A DNA stretch of 63,838 nt, taken from the NCBI RefSeq assembly GCF_001570405.1, contig NZ_BBYM01000019.1, forward strand, positions 1 to 63,838. The letters are read 5' to 3'. Source of the stretch: Microtetraspora niveoalba. GTDB lineage: Bacteria > Actinomycetota > Actinomycetes > Streptosporangiales > Streptosporangiaceae. Shown piece by piece: positions 43,262 to 52,164 of the stretch (positions within the stretch are counted from its first letter, which is position 1; every line of letters starts with the position of its first letter). A program made the position numbers and the translations under genes. Under the pieces are notes generated by a model that made no database searches, had not been told where the DNA came from, and was given only the letters and a program-made list of their open reading frames with translations.

Positions 43262-46200
43262 ATGCGAACGAGCGAGGAGATCTACCACCGGGTCCGCTGG
43301 GATCCGCGCTTCGATCCGGCGCGTTTCGTGCTGGGGATCAACGTGCGCGGCGCCGCGCCCAAGCGGCTGCCGCTGCCCGATTTCGTCCCCGGAGGCGACA
43401 TCCCCTGGCATCGGATCATGTTCGTCGAGGCGGACGGCGAGACGGTCTGGGACCGCGCGTCGGGTGTGGACCGCCTGGACGAGACCCGGGCCGGCCGGGT
43501 GCGCGAGCCGCGCAGGCTGCGTGAGCCGTCCTTCACCGCGTGCGCGCCGTTCGCGTGGGACCCGCTGACCGGGTGGCGCCCGGCGCCCGCCCCGCCGGCC
43601 GGAGGAACCCCCCTGGCTGCCGGTCGCGGTACGGCGCTGCGCGTGCTGACGTGGAACACGCTGTGGGACCGCTACGACAGCGGGCGGATCGACACGGCTC
43701 GGCGCAGGCCGCTGCTGATTGAGGAGCTGGAACGGGCCGACGCCGACGTCATCGCGCTCCAGGAGGTCGAGGCCGGGCTGCTCGGCCTGCTGCTGCGGGC
43801 GCCGTGGGTGCGCTCCGCGTACACGCTGGGCTCGGATCCGAACGGCCGGGACATCGACGACTCCGGCCTGCTCCTGCTCAGCCGCCTGCCGGTGCGGGAG
43901 GCGGCCCGGCACGCGCTGGGCCCGCACAAGGCCGTCGCCGCCGTCACGGTGGAGTGCGGCGCGGGGCCGGTCGTCGTGGCGGCCACCCATCTCACCAGTG
44001 ACCACGCGGAGGACGGCCCGGCCCGGCGCGAGACCGAGCTGGCCCGGCTCGCCGAGGCGCTGCGCGGCGTTGAGGGCGACGTCGTCCTGCTGGGCGACTT
44101 CAACGACGGCGGAAACACCCCCGCCGAGGTGCTCGGCCTGCGCGACGCCTGGTCGGAGGTACACGGGCGCGACGACCGGACGCCGACCTTCGATCCGCGC
44201 GCGAATCCGCTGGCGGCCGTCTCCTCGCTGTCCGGCCGCGCGTCCCGGCTCGATCGTGTACTGCTGGGCGGCCACGGGCCGCACGCCGTCACGGCCGAGC
44301 TGCGGGGCGACTCCCCCGCGACGCCGGACGGCCTGTTCGTGTCCGACCATTACGGCGTCGCCGTGGAACTCCTCGTCGGCGAGGACGGGACCGGACGGCC
44401 GGGCACACTCGACGCCGCGCCCACAACGCGTACGGCGGTGGCGTGGATCCCGCCGGAGGATCTCCGGCCCGCGATCCAGGAGATCCGGCGCGAGCACGAT
44501 CCCAAGGCCGGCAGGTGGCCGCCGCATGTCACGCTGATGTTCGGGTTCGTACCCGAGTCCTCCTTCGAGGAGGCGGCCCCTCTGCTGTCGGCCGCGGCCG
44601 CCGCAAGCGCCCCGTTCACCGCGCTGCTCCAGGGGGTGCGTGCGTTCGCCCATCGTGACGGGTCCACGGTGTGGCTGGATCCGGCGGCCGCCGGGCGGGA
44701 GCCGTGGGCGGAGTTGCGCGGCGCGCTGGAGCGCGCGTTCCCCCGCTGTCGTGGCCGTGCCCGGGACTTCACGCCGCATCTCACCCTCGGACGGGCGCGA
44801 GATCCGGAAGCGCTCGTCACCGGCTGGGAGGCGCGGCTGGGCGCGCGCCGGGCCCGCGTCGGCGAGCTGGTCCTGCTGTCCCGCCGGGGTGACGAGCCCA
44901 TGCGGCCCCGGGCGACAGTCGCGCTGGGGAGCGGCGAGGTCCGCTGGCTCGGCGAGGAGTCGTACGGGATCGAGGGGCCTGCCGCGCCGGACGACGCGGC
45001 GGCGGGACGCGTCCTTGAGCGGCTGCGCGAGGCACTGGCCGGTGGAGTCCCCGACGACCAGGGTGTGCGACGCGTCGTGGAGCGGCTGCGCGAGGCACTG
45101 GCCGACGGGGTGGTCCACGTCACCGGGTCGCGGCGGCTGGAGTGCGCGCTGCCCGGCGCGGACCTCGACCTCGTCGCGGCGCTGCCGGGCGCGGTCGATC
45201 TCGCGGACGTCCGGGCCCGCGTGGCGGCGGCCCTGCCGGAGACGACGGGGATACGGCGGGTCGTCGGCGCCCGGGTCCCCGGGCTGCGGCTGCGGACCGC
45301 CGGCCTGGACGTGGATCTGGTCATCGTCGCCACCGGAGAGCGGGATCCCGCCGAGGCGGTGTCCCGTCGCGCCGAGCTGGGCGAGGCGGCGGCCGTCGCG
45401 CTCAGCGCGATCAGCGACGCGGACGCCGTGCTCGCGGCGGTCCGCGGCGACGCCGCGCGCTTTGCCCGGTTCGTCCGGCTGGCCCGTCAGGTGAAGGCGT
45501 GGGCGGCGGCGCGCGGGCTCGACTCGGCGCCGTTCGGAGGGCTTCCCGGCCTGGCCTGGGCCGTACTGGCCGCCCGGACGGTGCGGGAGGCGCGGGACGT
45601 GCCCGACGACCGGTTGCTCGGCCACTTCTTCGGGACGTGGGCGGCCTGGGACTGGCGGCGGCCGATCCACCTCGGGCCGGAAAGCCACTCCTCCGATTCC
45701 GCCTCCGCCGCGAGCCCGTACGGGACCGCGGCCCGGCATCCGGGCGAGGCGCGGGACGAGCCTCCGGGCGGGACGCCGCACCTCCCGGTCGCCGAGACGG
45801 CAGACGACCTCCCGAACGAGTCGCCACGGCCCCCGGCCGACACATCGGCGGACGTACTCCCGGGCGAAGCGCCGCAGCTCGCGGCCGACACATCGGCGGA
45901 CGTACTCCCGGGCGAAGCGCCGCGGCTCGCGGCCGACACATCGCCGGACGTACTCCCGGGCGATACGCCGCAGCTCGCGGCTGAGGCGTCGGCGGACGAG
46001 AACGTGGACGCAGCGGTACGGATCATGACGCCGACGGCGCCGGTCCGGCTGTGCAGCGGGCAGGTCGGCCCGGGATGGCGCGACCTGCTGACCCGGGAGC
46101 TGTACGACGCCTGGGAGGTCACGGAGGCGGCGGTGGACGCCGGTCGCGACCCCCTGCCGGACCTGCTGTCGCCCCCGCCGCTCCATCGGCGGCACGCCGC

Positions 46201-46498
46201 GTGGGCGGTCGTGACCGTACGAGCGGTGCGCGGGGAGGATTTCGGCGTGACGCTGGGGCGGGTCCGGGGCCGGATGCGCGCACTGCTCACCGCCCTGGAA
46301 CGGGCAGGAGTGGGCGACGTCCACGCCTGGCCCCGGCCGTTCGAGCCGGGAGCGGGGCGGGTGTGCTTCGCCATCGGGCTGGGCCGTACGCCGCCGGACG
46401 CGGGCGCGCTCGCGAAGGTCGCGGATCCGTGGGCGGCCGGGCTACCCGGGACCGGTGTGCGATGGGCCGAGTGCGGCGCGGTCCCGACGCTGCGCTGA
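43262..46498 (+). CDS. DUF504-EEP-2H phosphoesterase-nucleotidyltransferase RNA-repair fusion
   Basis: The 1078-residue protein has four domains in order. DUF504 (1-80) has ILGIN-like [12 protein letters not shown] and [22 protein letters not shown]. The EEP nuclease/phosphatase (125-370) has Asn132, Glu168, His243, Asp279/Asn281 in LGDFNDGG and Asp362-His363 in SDHYGV. The 2H/LigT domain (390-560) has two HxT motifs, His422 and His506. A poly(A)-polymerase/CCA-type nucleotidyltransferase (600 to end) has TGSRRLE, Asp634/Asp636 in ADLDL and DVDLVIVA. A 16-residue repeat lies inside the last part. It could trim, dephosphorylate or re-tail RNA ends for the upstream ligase-kinase. Related multi-domain repair sets are known; this exact order I infer from motifs. 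Confidence 0.82.
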   Translation: MRTSEEIYHRVRWDPRFDPARFVLGINVRGAAPKRLPLPDFVPGGDIPWHRIMFVEADGETVWDRASGVDRLDETRAGRVREPRRLREPSFTACAPFAWDPLTGWRPAPAPPAGGTPLAAGRGTALRVLTWNTLWDRYDSGRIDTARRRPLLIEELERADADVIALQEVEAGLLGLLLRAPWVRSAYTLGSDPNGRDIDDSGLLLLSRLPVREAARHALGPHKAVAAVTVECGAGPVVVAATHLTSDHAEDGPARRETELARLAEALRGVEGDVVLLGDFNDGGNTPAEVLGLRDAWSEVHGRDDRTPTFDPRANPLAAVSSLSGRASRLDRVLLGGHGPHAVTAELRGDSPATPDGLFVSDHYGVAVELLVGEDGTGRPGTLDAAPTTRTAVAWIPPEDLRPAIQEIRREHDPKAGRWPPHVTLMFGFVPESSFEEAAPLLSAAAAASAPFTALLQGVRAFAHRDGSTVWLDPAAAGREPWAELRGALERAFPRCRGRARDFTPHLTLGRARDPEALVTGWEARLGARRARVGELVLLSRRGDEPMRPRATVALGSGEVRWLGEESYGIEGPAAPDDAAAGRVLERLREALAGGVPDDQGVRRVVERLREALADGVVHVTGSRRLECALPGADLDLVAALPGAVDLADVRARVAAALPETTGIRRVVGARVPGLRLRTAGLDVDLVIVATGERDPAEAVSRRAELGEAAAVALSAISDADAVLAAVRGDAARFARFVRLARQVKAWAAARGLDSAPFGGLPGLAWAVLAARTVREARDVPDDRLLGHFFGTWAAWDWRRPIHLGPESHSSDSASAASPYGTAARHPGEARDEPPGGTPHLPVAETADDLPNESPRPPADTSADVLPGEAPQLAADTSADVLPGEAPRLAADTSPDVLPGDTPQLAAEASADENVDAAVRIMTPTAPVRLCSGQVGPGWRDLLTRELYDAWEVTEAAVDAGRDPLPDLLSPPPLHRRHAAWAVVTVRAVRGEDFGVTLGRVRGRMRALLTALERAGVGDVHAWPRPFEPGAGRVCFAIGLGRTPPDAGALAKVADPWAAGLPGTGVRWAECGAVPTLR
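45836..45979. repeat. 48-bp in-frame tandem repeat, three copies
   Basis: Copies at 45836-45883, 45884-45931 and 45932-45979 each encode a 16-residue unit like [16 protein letters not shown], inside the last domain of the RNA-repair fusion (residues 859-906). Near-identity suggests recent expansion; the insert is probably a disordered loop. Confidence 0.85.
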
Positions 46499-46542
46499 GC
46501 GAGCCCGCGCGCGACGAGCGGGGACGACGGATCGGGCGGCCC

Positions 46543-47556
46543 TCACCGGCTGAGGAGCTCCACCGACCGGGCGGCGGCGTGGAGGAAGACCGGGTCGCCG
46601 GTGTGCGCGTGCTGGCGCAGCGCCGCCTCGGTCAGCTTGATGGCGTGGGCGTCGCCGGTCTCGGCGGCCCGCCCGGCCAGTTCGCCCGGCGCGGAGGGGG
46701 CGTCGTCCGGCAGCGGCTCGACCGTCCCCCGGTAGGCGAACCCGCTGTACAGGGCGGCGGCCACCTGCCAGAGCGCGTCGTAGGTGGGACGCCACAACTC
46801 GACCGGCAGGTGGTGCAGCACCGACGACACGGCCACCGGCGCGGTCACCGCGTGGATGAAGTCGATCGGCGCGTGTCTGCCGTGGGTCAGGAACACCCGG
46901 GCGAACACCCGGGTCAGCTCGGTCAGGTCGGCGGCGACGTCCCCGGGCGGCCGCAGCGAGGACACGACTCCGGCGAACTCCGGCAGGTCCCGCAGGTGCG
47001 CGAGGTGCGCGACGATGAGGCCGGTCGGCGCCAGCTCCAGGATGGGCAGGACGGCGACGGCCTGTTCGAGCGTCCGCACGCCGCCGGTGAGGGGCCGGCC
47101 CGGCAGCTCGACGTATCCGGCCGACCAGTACGCCAGGGCCCGGGCCAGCTCGGCGAGCCTGGGCGGGGTCTCCCGCTCGGCCAGCGCCCTGACGGCCTGC
47201 GCGGTGCGGATCACGCCGTGCGTGGCCCCGGCGGCCATGCCGGGGGTGAGCCGAGGCCACCACTCGGCCAGGACCTCGCGCCAGGGAGCCTCGGCCAGGC
47301 GCTCGGTGAAGTAGTCGGTCCAGTCGCCGATCCGGTGCCACCGTCCGAGCGCCGCCCGCCAGTCGGCGATGCGCTCGCCGCCGCGGGGACCGTCTTCGAG
47401 CCGGGGCAGATAGCCGGAGACCCAGCCGGGGATCGCGTCCGCCGCGCCCAGCCGTACCAGGGCCTCGGCCACCATCGGGCCGTGGTTGGACAGGCCGCCG
47501 CGGAACTCGGGGCCGGTGGGCGCGAGCCGTGTGAACGCCTCGTCGAGCTGATCCAT
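46543..47556 (-). CDS. Questin oxidase-family protein
   Basis: The 337-residue helical protein matches the questin oxidase (Baeyer-Villiger-type) family: FRGGLSNHGPMVAEALVRLGAADAIPGWV at the N-terminus, RLTPGMAAGATHGVIRTAQAVRAL, HAPIDFIHAVTAPVAVSSVL and HAIKLTEAALRQHAHTGDPVFLHAAARSVELL near the end, with conserved His residues. Fungal members cleave anthraquinones; bacterial substrates are unknown. AGGGGGAG lies 4 bp before the ATG. It is divergent from a small ArsR gene, with two CTATATAG boxes between, so it is likely repressed by that protein. Confidence 0.87.
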   Translation of the reverse strand: MDQLDEAFTRLAPTGPEFRGGLSNHGPMVAEALVRLGAADAIPGWVSGYLPRLEDGPRGGERIADWRAALGRWHRIGDWTDYFTERLAEAPWREVLAEWWPRLTPGMAAGATHGVIRTAQAVRALAERETPPRLAELARALAYWSAGYVELPGRPLTGGVRTLEQAVAVLPILELAPTGLIVAHLAHLRDLPEFAGVVSSLRPPGDVAADLTELTRVFARVFLTHGRHAPIDFIHAVTAPVAVSSVLHHLPVELWRPTYDALWQVAAALYSGFAYRGTVEPLPDDAPSAPGELAGRAAETGDAHAIKLTEAALRQHAHTGDPVFLHAAARSVELLSR

Positions 47557-47568
47557 ATCGCTCCCCCT

Positions 47569-47592
47569 CTATATAGACTAAAGACTATATAG
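47569..47592. promoter_or_regulatory. Twin CTATATAG boxes (ArsR operator candidate)
   Basis: The palindrome CTATATAG occurs at 47569-47576 and 47585-47592, 16 bp apart, in the only AT-rich stretch between the divergent questin-oxidase and ArsR genes. A -10-like TATCCT at 47604-47609 lies 7 bp before the ArsR GTG, which has no ribosome binding site and so may be leaderless. Confidence 0.6.
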
Positions 47593-47616
47593 CTCGGAGA
47601 CGATATCCTGTCCACC

Positions 47617-47904
47617 GTGGACATCGAGGTGCTCCGGGCGCTGGCCCATCCGGTTCGGCTCGGGATCGTGCGCAGGCTCGCGATCGAGCCCGACACGTGC
47701 GCGTGCGACTTCACCGACGAGTTCGCGGTGAGCCAGCCGACGATCTCCGCGCACCTCAAGGTGCTGCGCGAGGCCGGGCTGGTGCGTACGCGACGCGAGG
47801 GCACCACCATCTGCTATTCACTGGTGCCGGAAACCCTGGCCGGGCTCGCGACCGAGCTGCTGCGGCTGGCCGAACCGCAGGTCCCTGCGGTCACGGCCCC
47901 CTGA
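47617..47904 (+). CDS. Small ArsR-family regulator with a CxCD motif
   Basis: The 95-residue winged-helix repressor has VLRALAHPVRLGIVRRLAIEPDTCACDFTDEFAVSQPTISAHLKVLREAGLV. The CACDF in helix 3 resembles the ELCVCDL metalloid/metal site of ArsR and CadC sensors, though the flanking Glu-Leu is missing. The recognition helix is QPTISAHLKVL. It faces a questin-oxidase-like gene and lies right after twin CTATATAG boxes, so autorepression and control of the oxidase are likely. The inducer could be a metalloid or a thiol-reactive quinone; this is open. Confidence 0.88.
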   Translation: MDIEVLRALAHPVRLGIVRRLAIEPDTCACDFTDEFAVSQPTISAHLKVLREAGLVRTRREGTTICYSLVPETLAGLATELLRLAEPQVPAVTAP

Positions 47905-47965
47905 CCGCCTCTCCGCGCCGAGATCAGGCGGGGCGGGACCCGCCCGCCGAGCGGCGCCGACCGTC

Positions 47966-48334
47966 TCATGGCGAGACGCGCGACCGTACGGCGAGACCGT
48001 CGAGGTGGGCGGCGGCCACCCTCTTGGGCACGACCATGCGCCACGCGTCGACGACGATCTCCCGCATCTCGTCCTCGTCGATCGCGGCCGTCGTCAGCTC
48101 GACCCAGTTGTACCGCTGGTCGGACGGGCGCGGCAGGTGGAACTTCTCCGGCTCGGCCGCGATCAGCGCGGCGCGCTCCTCCTTGGGAAAGGCGAACCCC
48201 ATCGTCGTCTCGTCCCGCGAGAACGCCAGGTAGACGATCGGGCCCACCCGGAACTTGATCCGGTCCCTGATCAGGTGCTCGGTGGTACGCGGCAGCGTCA
48301 GCGCCACCCGGCGCACGTCCTCGACAGTGATCAT
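47966..48334 (-). CDS. MmcQ/YjbR-family protein
   Basis: The 122-residue protein matches the MmcQ/YjbR (CyaY-like fold) family: ITVEDVRRVALTLPRTTEHL, the strand KFRVGPIVYLAFSRDETTMGFAFPKEERAALI, and the C-terminal RYNWVELTTAAIDEDEMREIVVDAWRMVVPKRVAAAH. It is a double-wing fold suspected to bind DNA; the biological role is not established. It is monocistronic and converges on the ArsR gene. Confidence 0.88.
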   Translation of the reverse strand: MITVEDVRRVALTLPRTTEHLIRDRIKFRVGPIVYLAFSRDETTMGFAFPKEERAALIAAEPEKFHLPRPSDQRYNWVELTTAAIDEDEMREIVVDAWRMVVPKRVAAAHLDGLAVRSRVSP

Positions 48335-48534
48335 CGGTGAACCGCCCTTCCTCTGGCCCGCGCTCCCCCATCATCGACGACCGACCGCGGGACCGCCCCG
48401 CCGTCGACCGACCCCGTACGGATCAGATGGGGGCCGTGAAGCGACCGTGATCGCGACCGCCGGCTCCCCCGCCAAGCTCGACTTCGTCCGCGCGCCCGCC
48501 GCGCCGACGCCGCCCGGCCGTACGGCGACCCGCC

Positions 48535-49035
48535 CTAAGGGGACGGCGGGCCGGGGCCGATCTCCGGACGCGGGTCCAGGCCGGACTCGGCGATGCGCTC
48601 GCGGAACGGCTTGCGCCGCAGCGCCCGTACGGTCTCGGCCAGTAGGTCGGCGAGGGGCATCGGCAGCTCGGCGTCCAGCCCCCGGGTGGCGGCCGTGCTC
48701 GCGGCCCACTCCGCCTCGATGACCGGCAGCGTCTCGCGGGCCCGGTCGGTGAGGCGGACGATCCGCCGGCGGGCGTCGGCGCCGGGTGCGAGCGTGACCA
48801 GGCCGGAGCGCGCCATCTGCGCCACGGTCTGGCTGGCCGCCGAGTGGGTCACCCCGACCTTCCCGGCCAGCTCGCGGATCGACGCCGGGCCGTCCGCCAC
48901 CAGCGCCCGGACGTACGGCGAGAAGCGGGGCCGGTAGTCGGGCAGGCCCAGTTCGTCGTACAGCTTGGCCACATCGCCGTCGAGCAGTTCGAGCACGTGG
49001 CGCAGCAGCGTCCCGAGGGCGACGCGTTCCGGCAT
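48535..49035 (-). CDS. MarR-family regulator
   Basis: The 166-residue winged-helix protein has LLRHVLELLDGDVAKLYDELGLPDYRPRFSPYVRALVADGPASIRELAGKVGVTHSAASQTVAQMARSGLVTLAPGADARRRIVRLTDRARETLPVIEAEW. SHAASQTV-like residues form the recognition helix and DARRRIVRL the wing. Members bind palindromes and release them on phenolic or oxidant ligands. It is divergent from a prolyl aminopeptidase; a perfect 10-bp palindrome lies between. An in-frame GTG three codons upstream is an alternative start. Confidence 0.88.
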   Translation of the reverse strand: MPERVALGTLLRHVLELLDGDVAKLYDELGLPDYRPRFSPYVRALVADGPASIRELAGKVGVTHSAASQTVAQMARSGLVTLAPGADARRRIVRLTDRARETLPVIEAEWAASTAATRGLDAELPMPLADLLAETVRALRRKPFRERIAESGLDPRPEIGPGPPSP

Positions 49036-49057
49036 GATCTCCACACGGGATAACGTA

Positions 49058-49067
49058 ACAGCGCTGT
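49058..49067. promoter_or_regulatory. Palindrome ACAGCGCTGT (MarR operator) with adjacent -10
   Basis: A perfect 10-bp palindrome, extended by near-symmetric flanks (taACAGCGCTGTca), lies between the divergent MarR and aminopeptidase genes. CATAAT (49068-49073) directly beside it is a good -10 for the aminopeptidase, so binding would block that promoter. Confidence 0.6.
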
Positions 49068-49095
49068 CATAATTTTCCCGAGGAAAGGGTGTCGA

Positions 49096-50058
49096 ATGGG
49101 CCTCTATCCCGAGATCGAGCCGTACGAGAGCGGCATGCTGGACGTGGGCGACGGCCACCTCGTCCACTGGGAGACCTGCGGCACCCCCGAGGGGAAGCCC
49201 GCCGTCGTGCTGCACGGCGGGCCCGGGTCCGGCTGCACCCCGGGGTGGCGGCGCTACTTCGATCCGGAGGCGTACCGGATCGTGCTGTTCGACCAGCGCG
49301 GCTGCGGGCGCAGCACACCGCGCGCCGACGCCCCGGACGCCGACCTGTCCACCAACACGACCGCGCATCTTCTGGCCGACATCGAACGGCTGCGCGCGCA
49401 CCTGACGATCGACCGCTGGCTGGTCTTCGGCGGATCGTGGGGCTCGACGCTCGGGCTGGCGTACGCCGAGGCGCACCCCGAACGCGTCTCGGAGCTGGTC
49501 CTGTTCAGCGTCGTGACGACCTCGCGCCGGGAGGTCGAGTGGGTGACCCGTGCCATGGGCCGGGTCTTCCCCGAGGAGTGGGAGAGCTTCCGGGACGGCG
49601 TCCCCGAGGCCGACCGCGACGGCGACCTCGCCGCGGCGTACAGCAGGCTGCTGCACGACCCCGACCCCGCCGTACGCGACAAGGCGGCCAGGGACTGGTG
49701 CGCCTGGGAGGACACCCACGTCGCCACCGCGAGGGACCACCGGCCCGACCCGCGCTACGAGGACCCGGCGTTCCGGATGCTCTTCGCCCGCCTGGTCACG
49801 CACTACTGGTCGAACGCCGCGTGGCTGGAGGAGGGCGCCCTCCTCCGGGACGCGGACCGCCTGGCCGGCATCCCGGGGGTCCTGGTCCACGGCCGGCTCG
49901 ACATCAGCGGACCGCCCGACATCGCCTGGCGGCTCGCCCGCGCCTGGCCGGACGCGACGCTCGTCCTCGTGGACGACGCGGCGCACGGCGCCCGCCACTC
50001 CGGGGTCGCGGACGCCCTCGTCGCCGCGACCGACCGCTTCGCCGCGCCCGCGCCGTGA
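49096..50058 (+). CDS. Prolyl aminopeptidase (S33 alpha/beta hydrolase)
   Basis: The 320-residue cytosolic peptidase removes N-terminal Pro from peptides. S33 features are YPEIEPYESGMLDVGDGHLVHWETCG, LHGGPGSG (oxyanion loop), DQRGCGRSTP, the nucleophile elbow GGSWGS, VLVHGRLDI (catalytic Asp) and DDAAHGARHSG (catalytic His). Length fits proline iminopeptidases. It is controlled by its own promoter next to a MarR palindrome. GAGG-rich AGGAAAGGG precedes the ATG. Confidence 0.94.
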   Translation: MGLYPEIEPYESGMLDVGDGHLVHWETCGTPEGKPAVVLHGGPGSGCTPGWRRYFDPEAYRIVLFDQRGCGRSTPRADAPDADLSTNTTAHLLADIERLRAHLTIDRWLVFGGSWGSTLGLAYAEAHPERVSELVLFSVVTTSRREVEWVTRAMGRVFPEEWESFRDGVPEADRDGDLAAAYSRLLHDPDPAVRDKAARDWCAWEDTHVATARDHRPDPRYEDPAFRMLFARLVTHYWSNAAWLEEGALLRDADRLAGIPGVLVHGRLDISGPPDIAWRLARAWPDATLVLVDDAAHGARHSGVADALVAATDRFAAPAP

Positions 50059-50228
50059 CCGGGGACGACCGCCCGGGCGGTGCTCCCGGCGGGCGGTCTC
50101 GGGCCGGACACCCCCGTGGTGACCGGAGACGCGACCGCCCGGCCCGGGCTCGCGACGGGCGGTCGTCGCCGGACATTCCGTACCGGCCCGTCACACGGTG
50201 GTCATCGGCTTCCCGTGACGAAGCCGGG

Positions 50229-51988
50229 TCACGCGCCGCCGGAACGCGACCCGGGCCGCGGGCGGAGGAGCCCGGCCCGGGAGCGGATGGCGGCGGTGGC
50301 GGCGTTCAGCTCCCGTTCGTCGCCGATGGTCACGTTGCCCTCGTACGTCACCCCGGCGGGCGGGTCGTCGTGCCCCACCGGGTCGGCGTCCCAGAAGTTC
50401 CCCCGGTAGACCACGTTCTCCAGCGGCGGCGCCACCGTCAGGACGCCCGTGTTGTCCGCCCGCGCCACGACGTTGCCCTCCAGGATCACCCACGAGGCGC
50501 CGTAGTCGGTGTAGAGCCCGAAGTTGTACGCCGTGCGCGTGTCCTCGATGACGTTGCCCCGCACCAGAGCACCGTCGTCCGCCGAGGTCCCCTGGGCTCC
50601 GGCCAGGTAGATCCCGCCCCCGTCGGCGAGCACTCCATGGTGTCCACGGTGAGGTTGCCCAGGACCCGCGCCCCCTCTCCCGTCCCGAGCACGATGCCGC
50701 AGTGGGGCACGTCCACGATCTCGTTCCGCGCGATCGTGCACCTCCGCGTGCCCATCACCGAGATGCCCGGGGACCCGCTGTAGTCGAGCCCGACATGACG
50801 CACCCAGGTGTCCTCGATCGCGACGTCCCGGCCGCCCGACACGGAGACGCCGCCGCCCGACAGGGTGTCGAGGTCGCAGCCCCTGACCGCGACCCCGGCG
50901 CCGCGGGACACGCCGAGCCCGGACGCCCCGAGCCGGGTGAACCTGCAGTTCTCGACCTCCACCCCTGCCACGTCCTCCAACGTCACGCACGCCGGGATCG
51001 ACGCCGACGCGGTCGGGTACGTCACCGAGGCCCCCTCCCCGATGACGGCCGTCTCGACGCCGCCGCCCTCGTAGTAGCCGCTGCCGTGATAGTGCAGGAA
51101 GCCCTCGGGACGGCCGGGCCGCAACCAGGTGGCGTCGGCGAAGACCAGCCCCCGGAACGACATGTTCCGCGTCCCCACGGCTCTGACGAGCGTCTCCAGA
51201 ACCGGCGCGACCACCTCGGCGCGTTCGGGATCCTCGCCCGGGAGGGGCAGGTAGCGCAGGACGTGCCGCCCGGGACGCGAGCGGTCCAGCACGAACGTGC
51301 CCGGTTCCCGGAGGAAGGAGGCGTCGTTCTCGATCCGCGTGGGCAGCCCGAGCCCGCTGTGCGTCTGCCCGTCCCACGTGGAGTTGTACAGCTCGGCGGC
51401 CCAGGTGAACGCCGGCTGCGCCATGGTGATGACCGTGCTGTCGCCGTCGGCCGAGACGCCGGCCACCCCGCAGCGGGCCTCGGTCCACGGGTAGACGCCC
51501 CGGTAGACGAACTCGACGTCACCCGGGCTCCACCACCCGCGCGGGTCCACGCTGTCCGTGACGTAACCCGTGACGGTTCTGGTCGCGTCGCCGGGCAGGC
51601 CCGGGACGCCGGCGCGGAGTGCCCGGCGGCCGTCCACGTAGAGCTGGCGGAAGTCGAGGTCGCCGACGTCGGCGGTCCACACGCCGTCCCGCACGCGCCA
51701 GTCCCCGACCCGGCGGCCGCCACTCACCACGGCCTCCTCCTGATCGGAGGTGCCGTAGCCGTACACCTGGTAGACCACCCCGGAGTCGGCCTCGGTGAGC
51801 TCCAGCGGCGCGGACAACACGTGGGTGCCCGCCCTGAGATGCACGACGACGTCCCCGGACGCCTCGCGGGCCGCGGACCGGGCGCGTTCGAGCGTGGCGA
51901 AGGGACGCTCGGCCGAGCCCGGCCAGGCGTCGTCGCCGGACGGGCCTACCGCAGGCGCCGGCCGGGCTGACGGTCCGCTCAGCAGCAC
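50229..51988 (-). pseudogene. Right-handed beta-helix protein gene with a frameshift
   Basis: From GTG 51988 the frame encodes a beta-helix polysaccharide-lyase-like protein (RPFATLERARSAAREASGDVVVHLRAGTH, repeats such as GVEVENCRFTRLGASGLGVSRGAGVAVRGCDLDTLSGGG). Near 50631-50640 it loses frame after NLTVDTME; the -1/+2 frame continues sensibly (VLADGGGIYLAG, EDTRTAYNFGLYTDYGASWVILEGNVV) to TGA at 50229. One missing base would restore about 586 residues. So it is either a recent pseudogene or a sequencing error. No clear signal peptide is seen. It overlaps the end of the ybdD-like gene. Confidence 0.75.
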
Positions 51989-52164
51989 CTCGCGCCGGGA
52001 GCCGCGTTCCGCCGGTCGGTGCGCAGCCGTTCGTACTCACGACGGGAGAGCAGCGGCATGTGAGGGTGGGCCCGATGCCGGTCGAGGTACCGCTCGTACT
52101 CGCTCGCGCCGGTGATCTCGCGGACGTACCACCGGACGAAGCGCAGCAGGGATCGCGGCGTCAC
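51979..52164 (-). CDS. YbdD/YjiX (KCU-star-like) small protein, Cys form
   Basis: The 61-residue partner of CstA-type transporters has VRWYVREITGASEYERYLDRHRAHPHMPLLSRREYERLRTDRR. It starts at GTG 52164, overlapping the cstA stop (GTGA). The C-terminus is RCC followed by a TGA stop. In the selenoprotein branch of this family the end is KCU-stop; here both positions are Cys, so it looks like the sulfur form. In E. coli the small protein is needed for pyruvate uptake by its large neighbour. Confidence 0.85.
   Translation of the reverse strand: MTPRSLLRFVRWYVREITGASEYERYLDRHRAHPHMPLLSRREYERLRTDRRNAAPGARCC

Noticed and set aside
51979-51981. TGA read as selenocysteine in the ybdD-like gene
   Set aside because: The codon after the two Cys aligns with the normal end of the protein, and no SECIS-like hairpin is evident.
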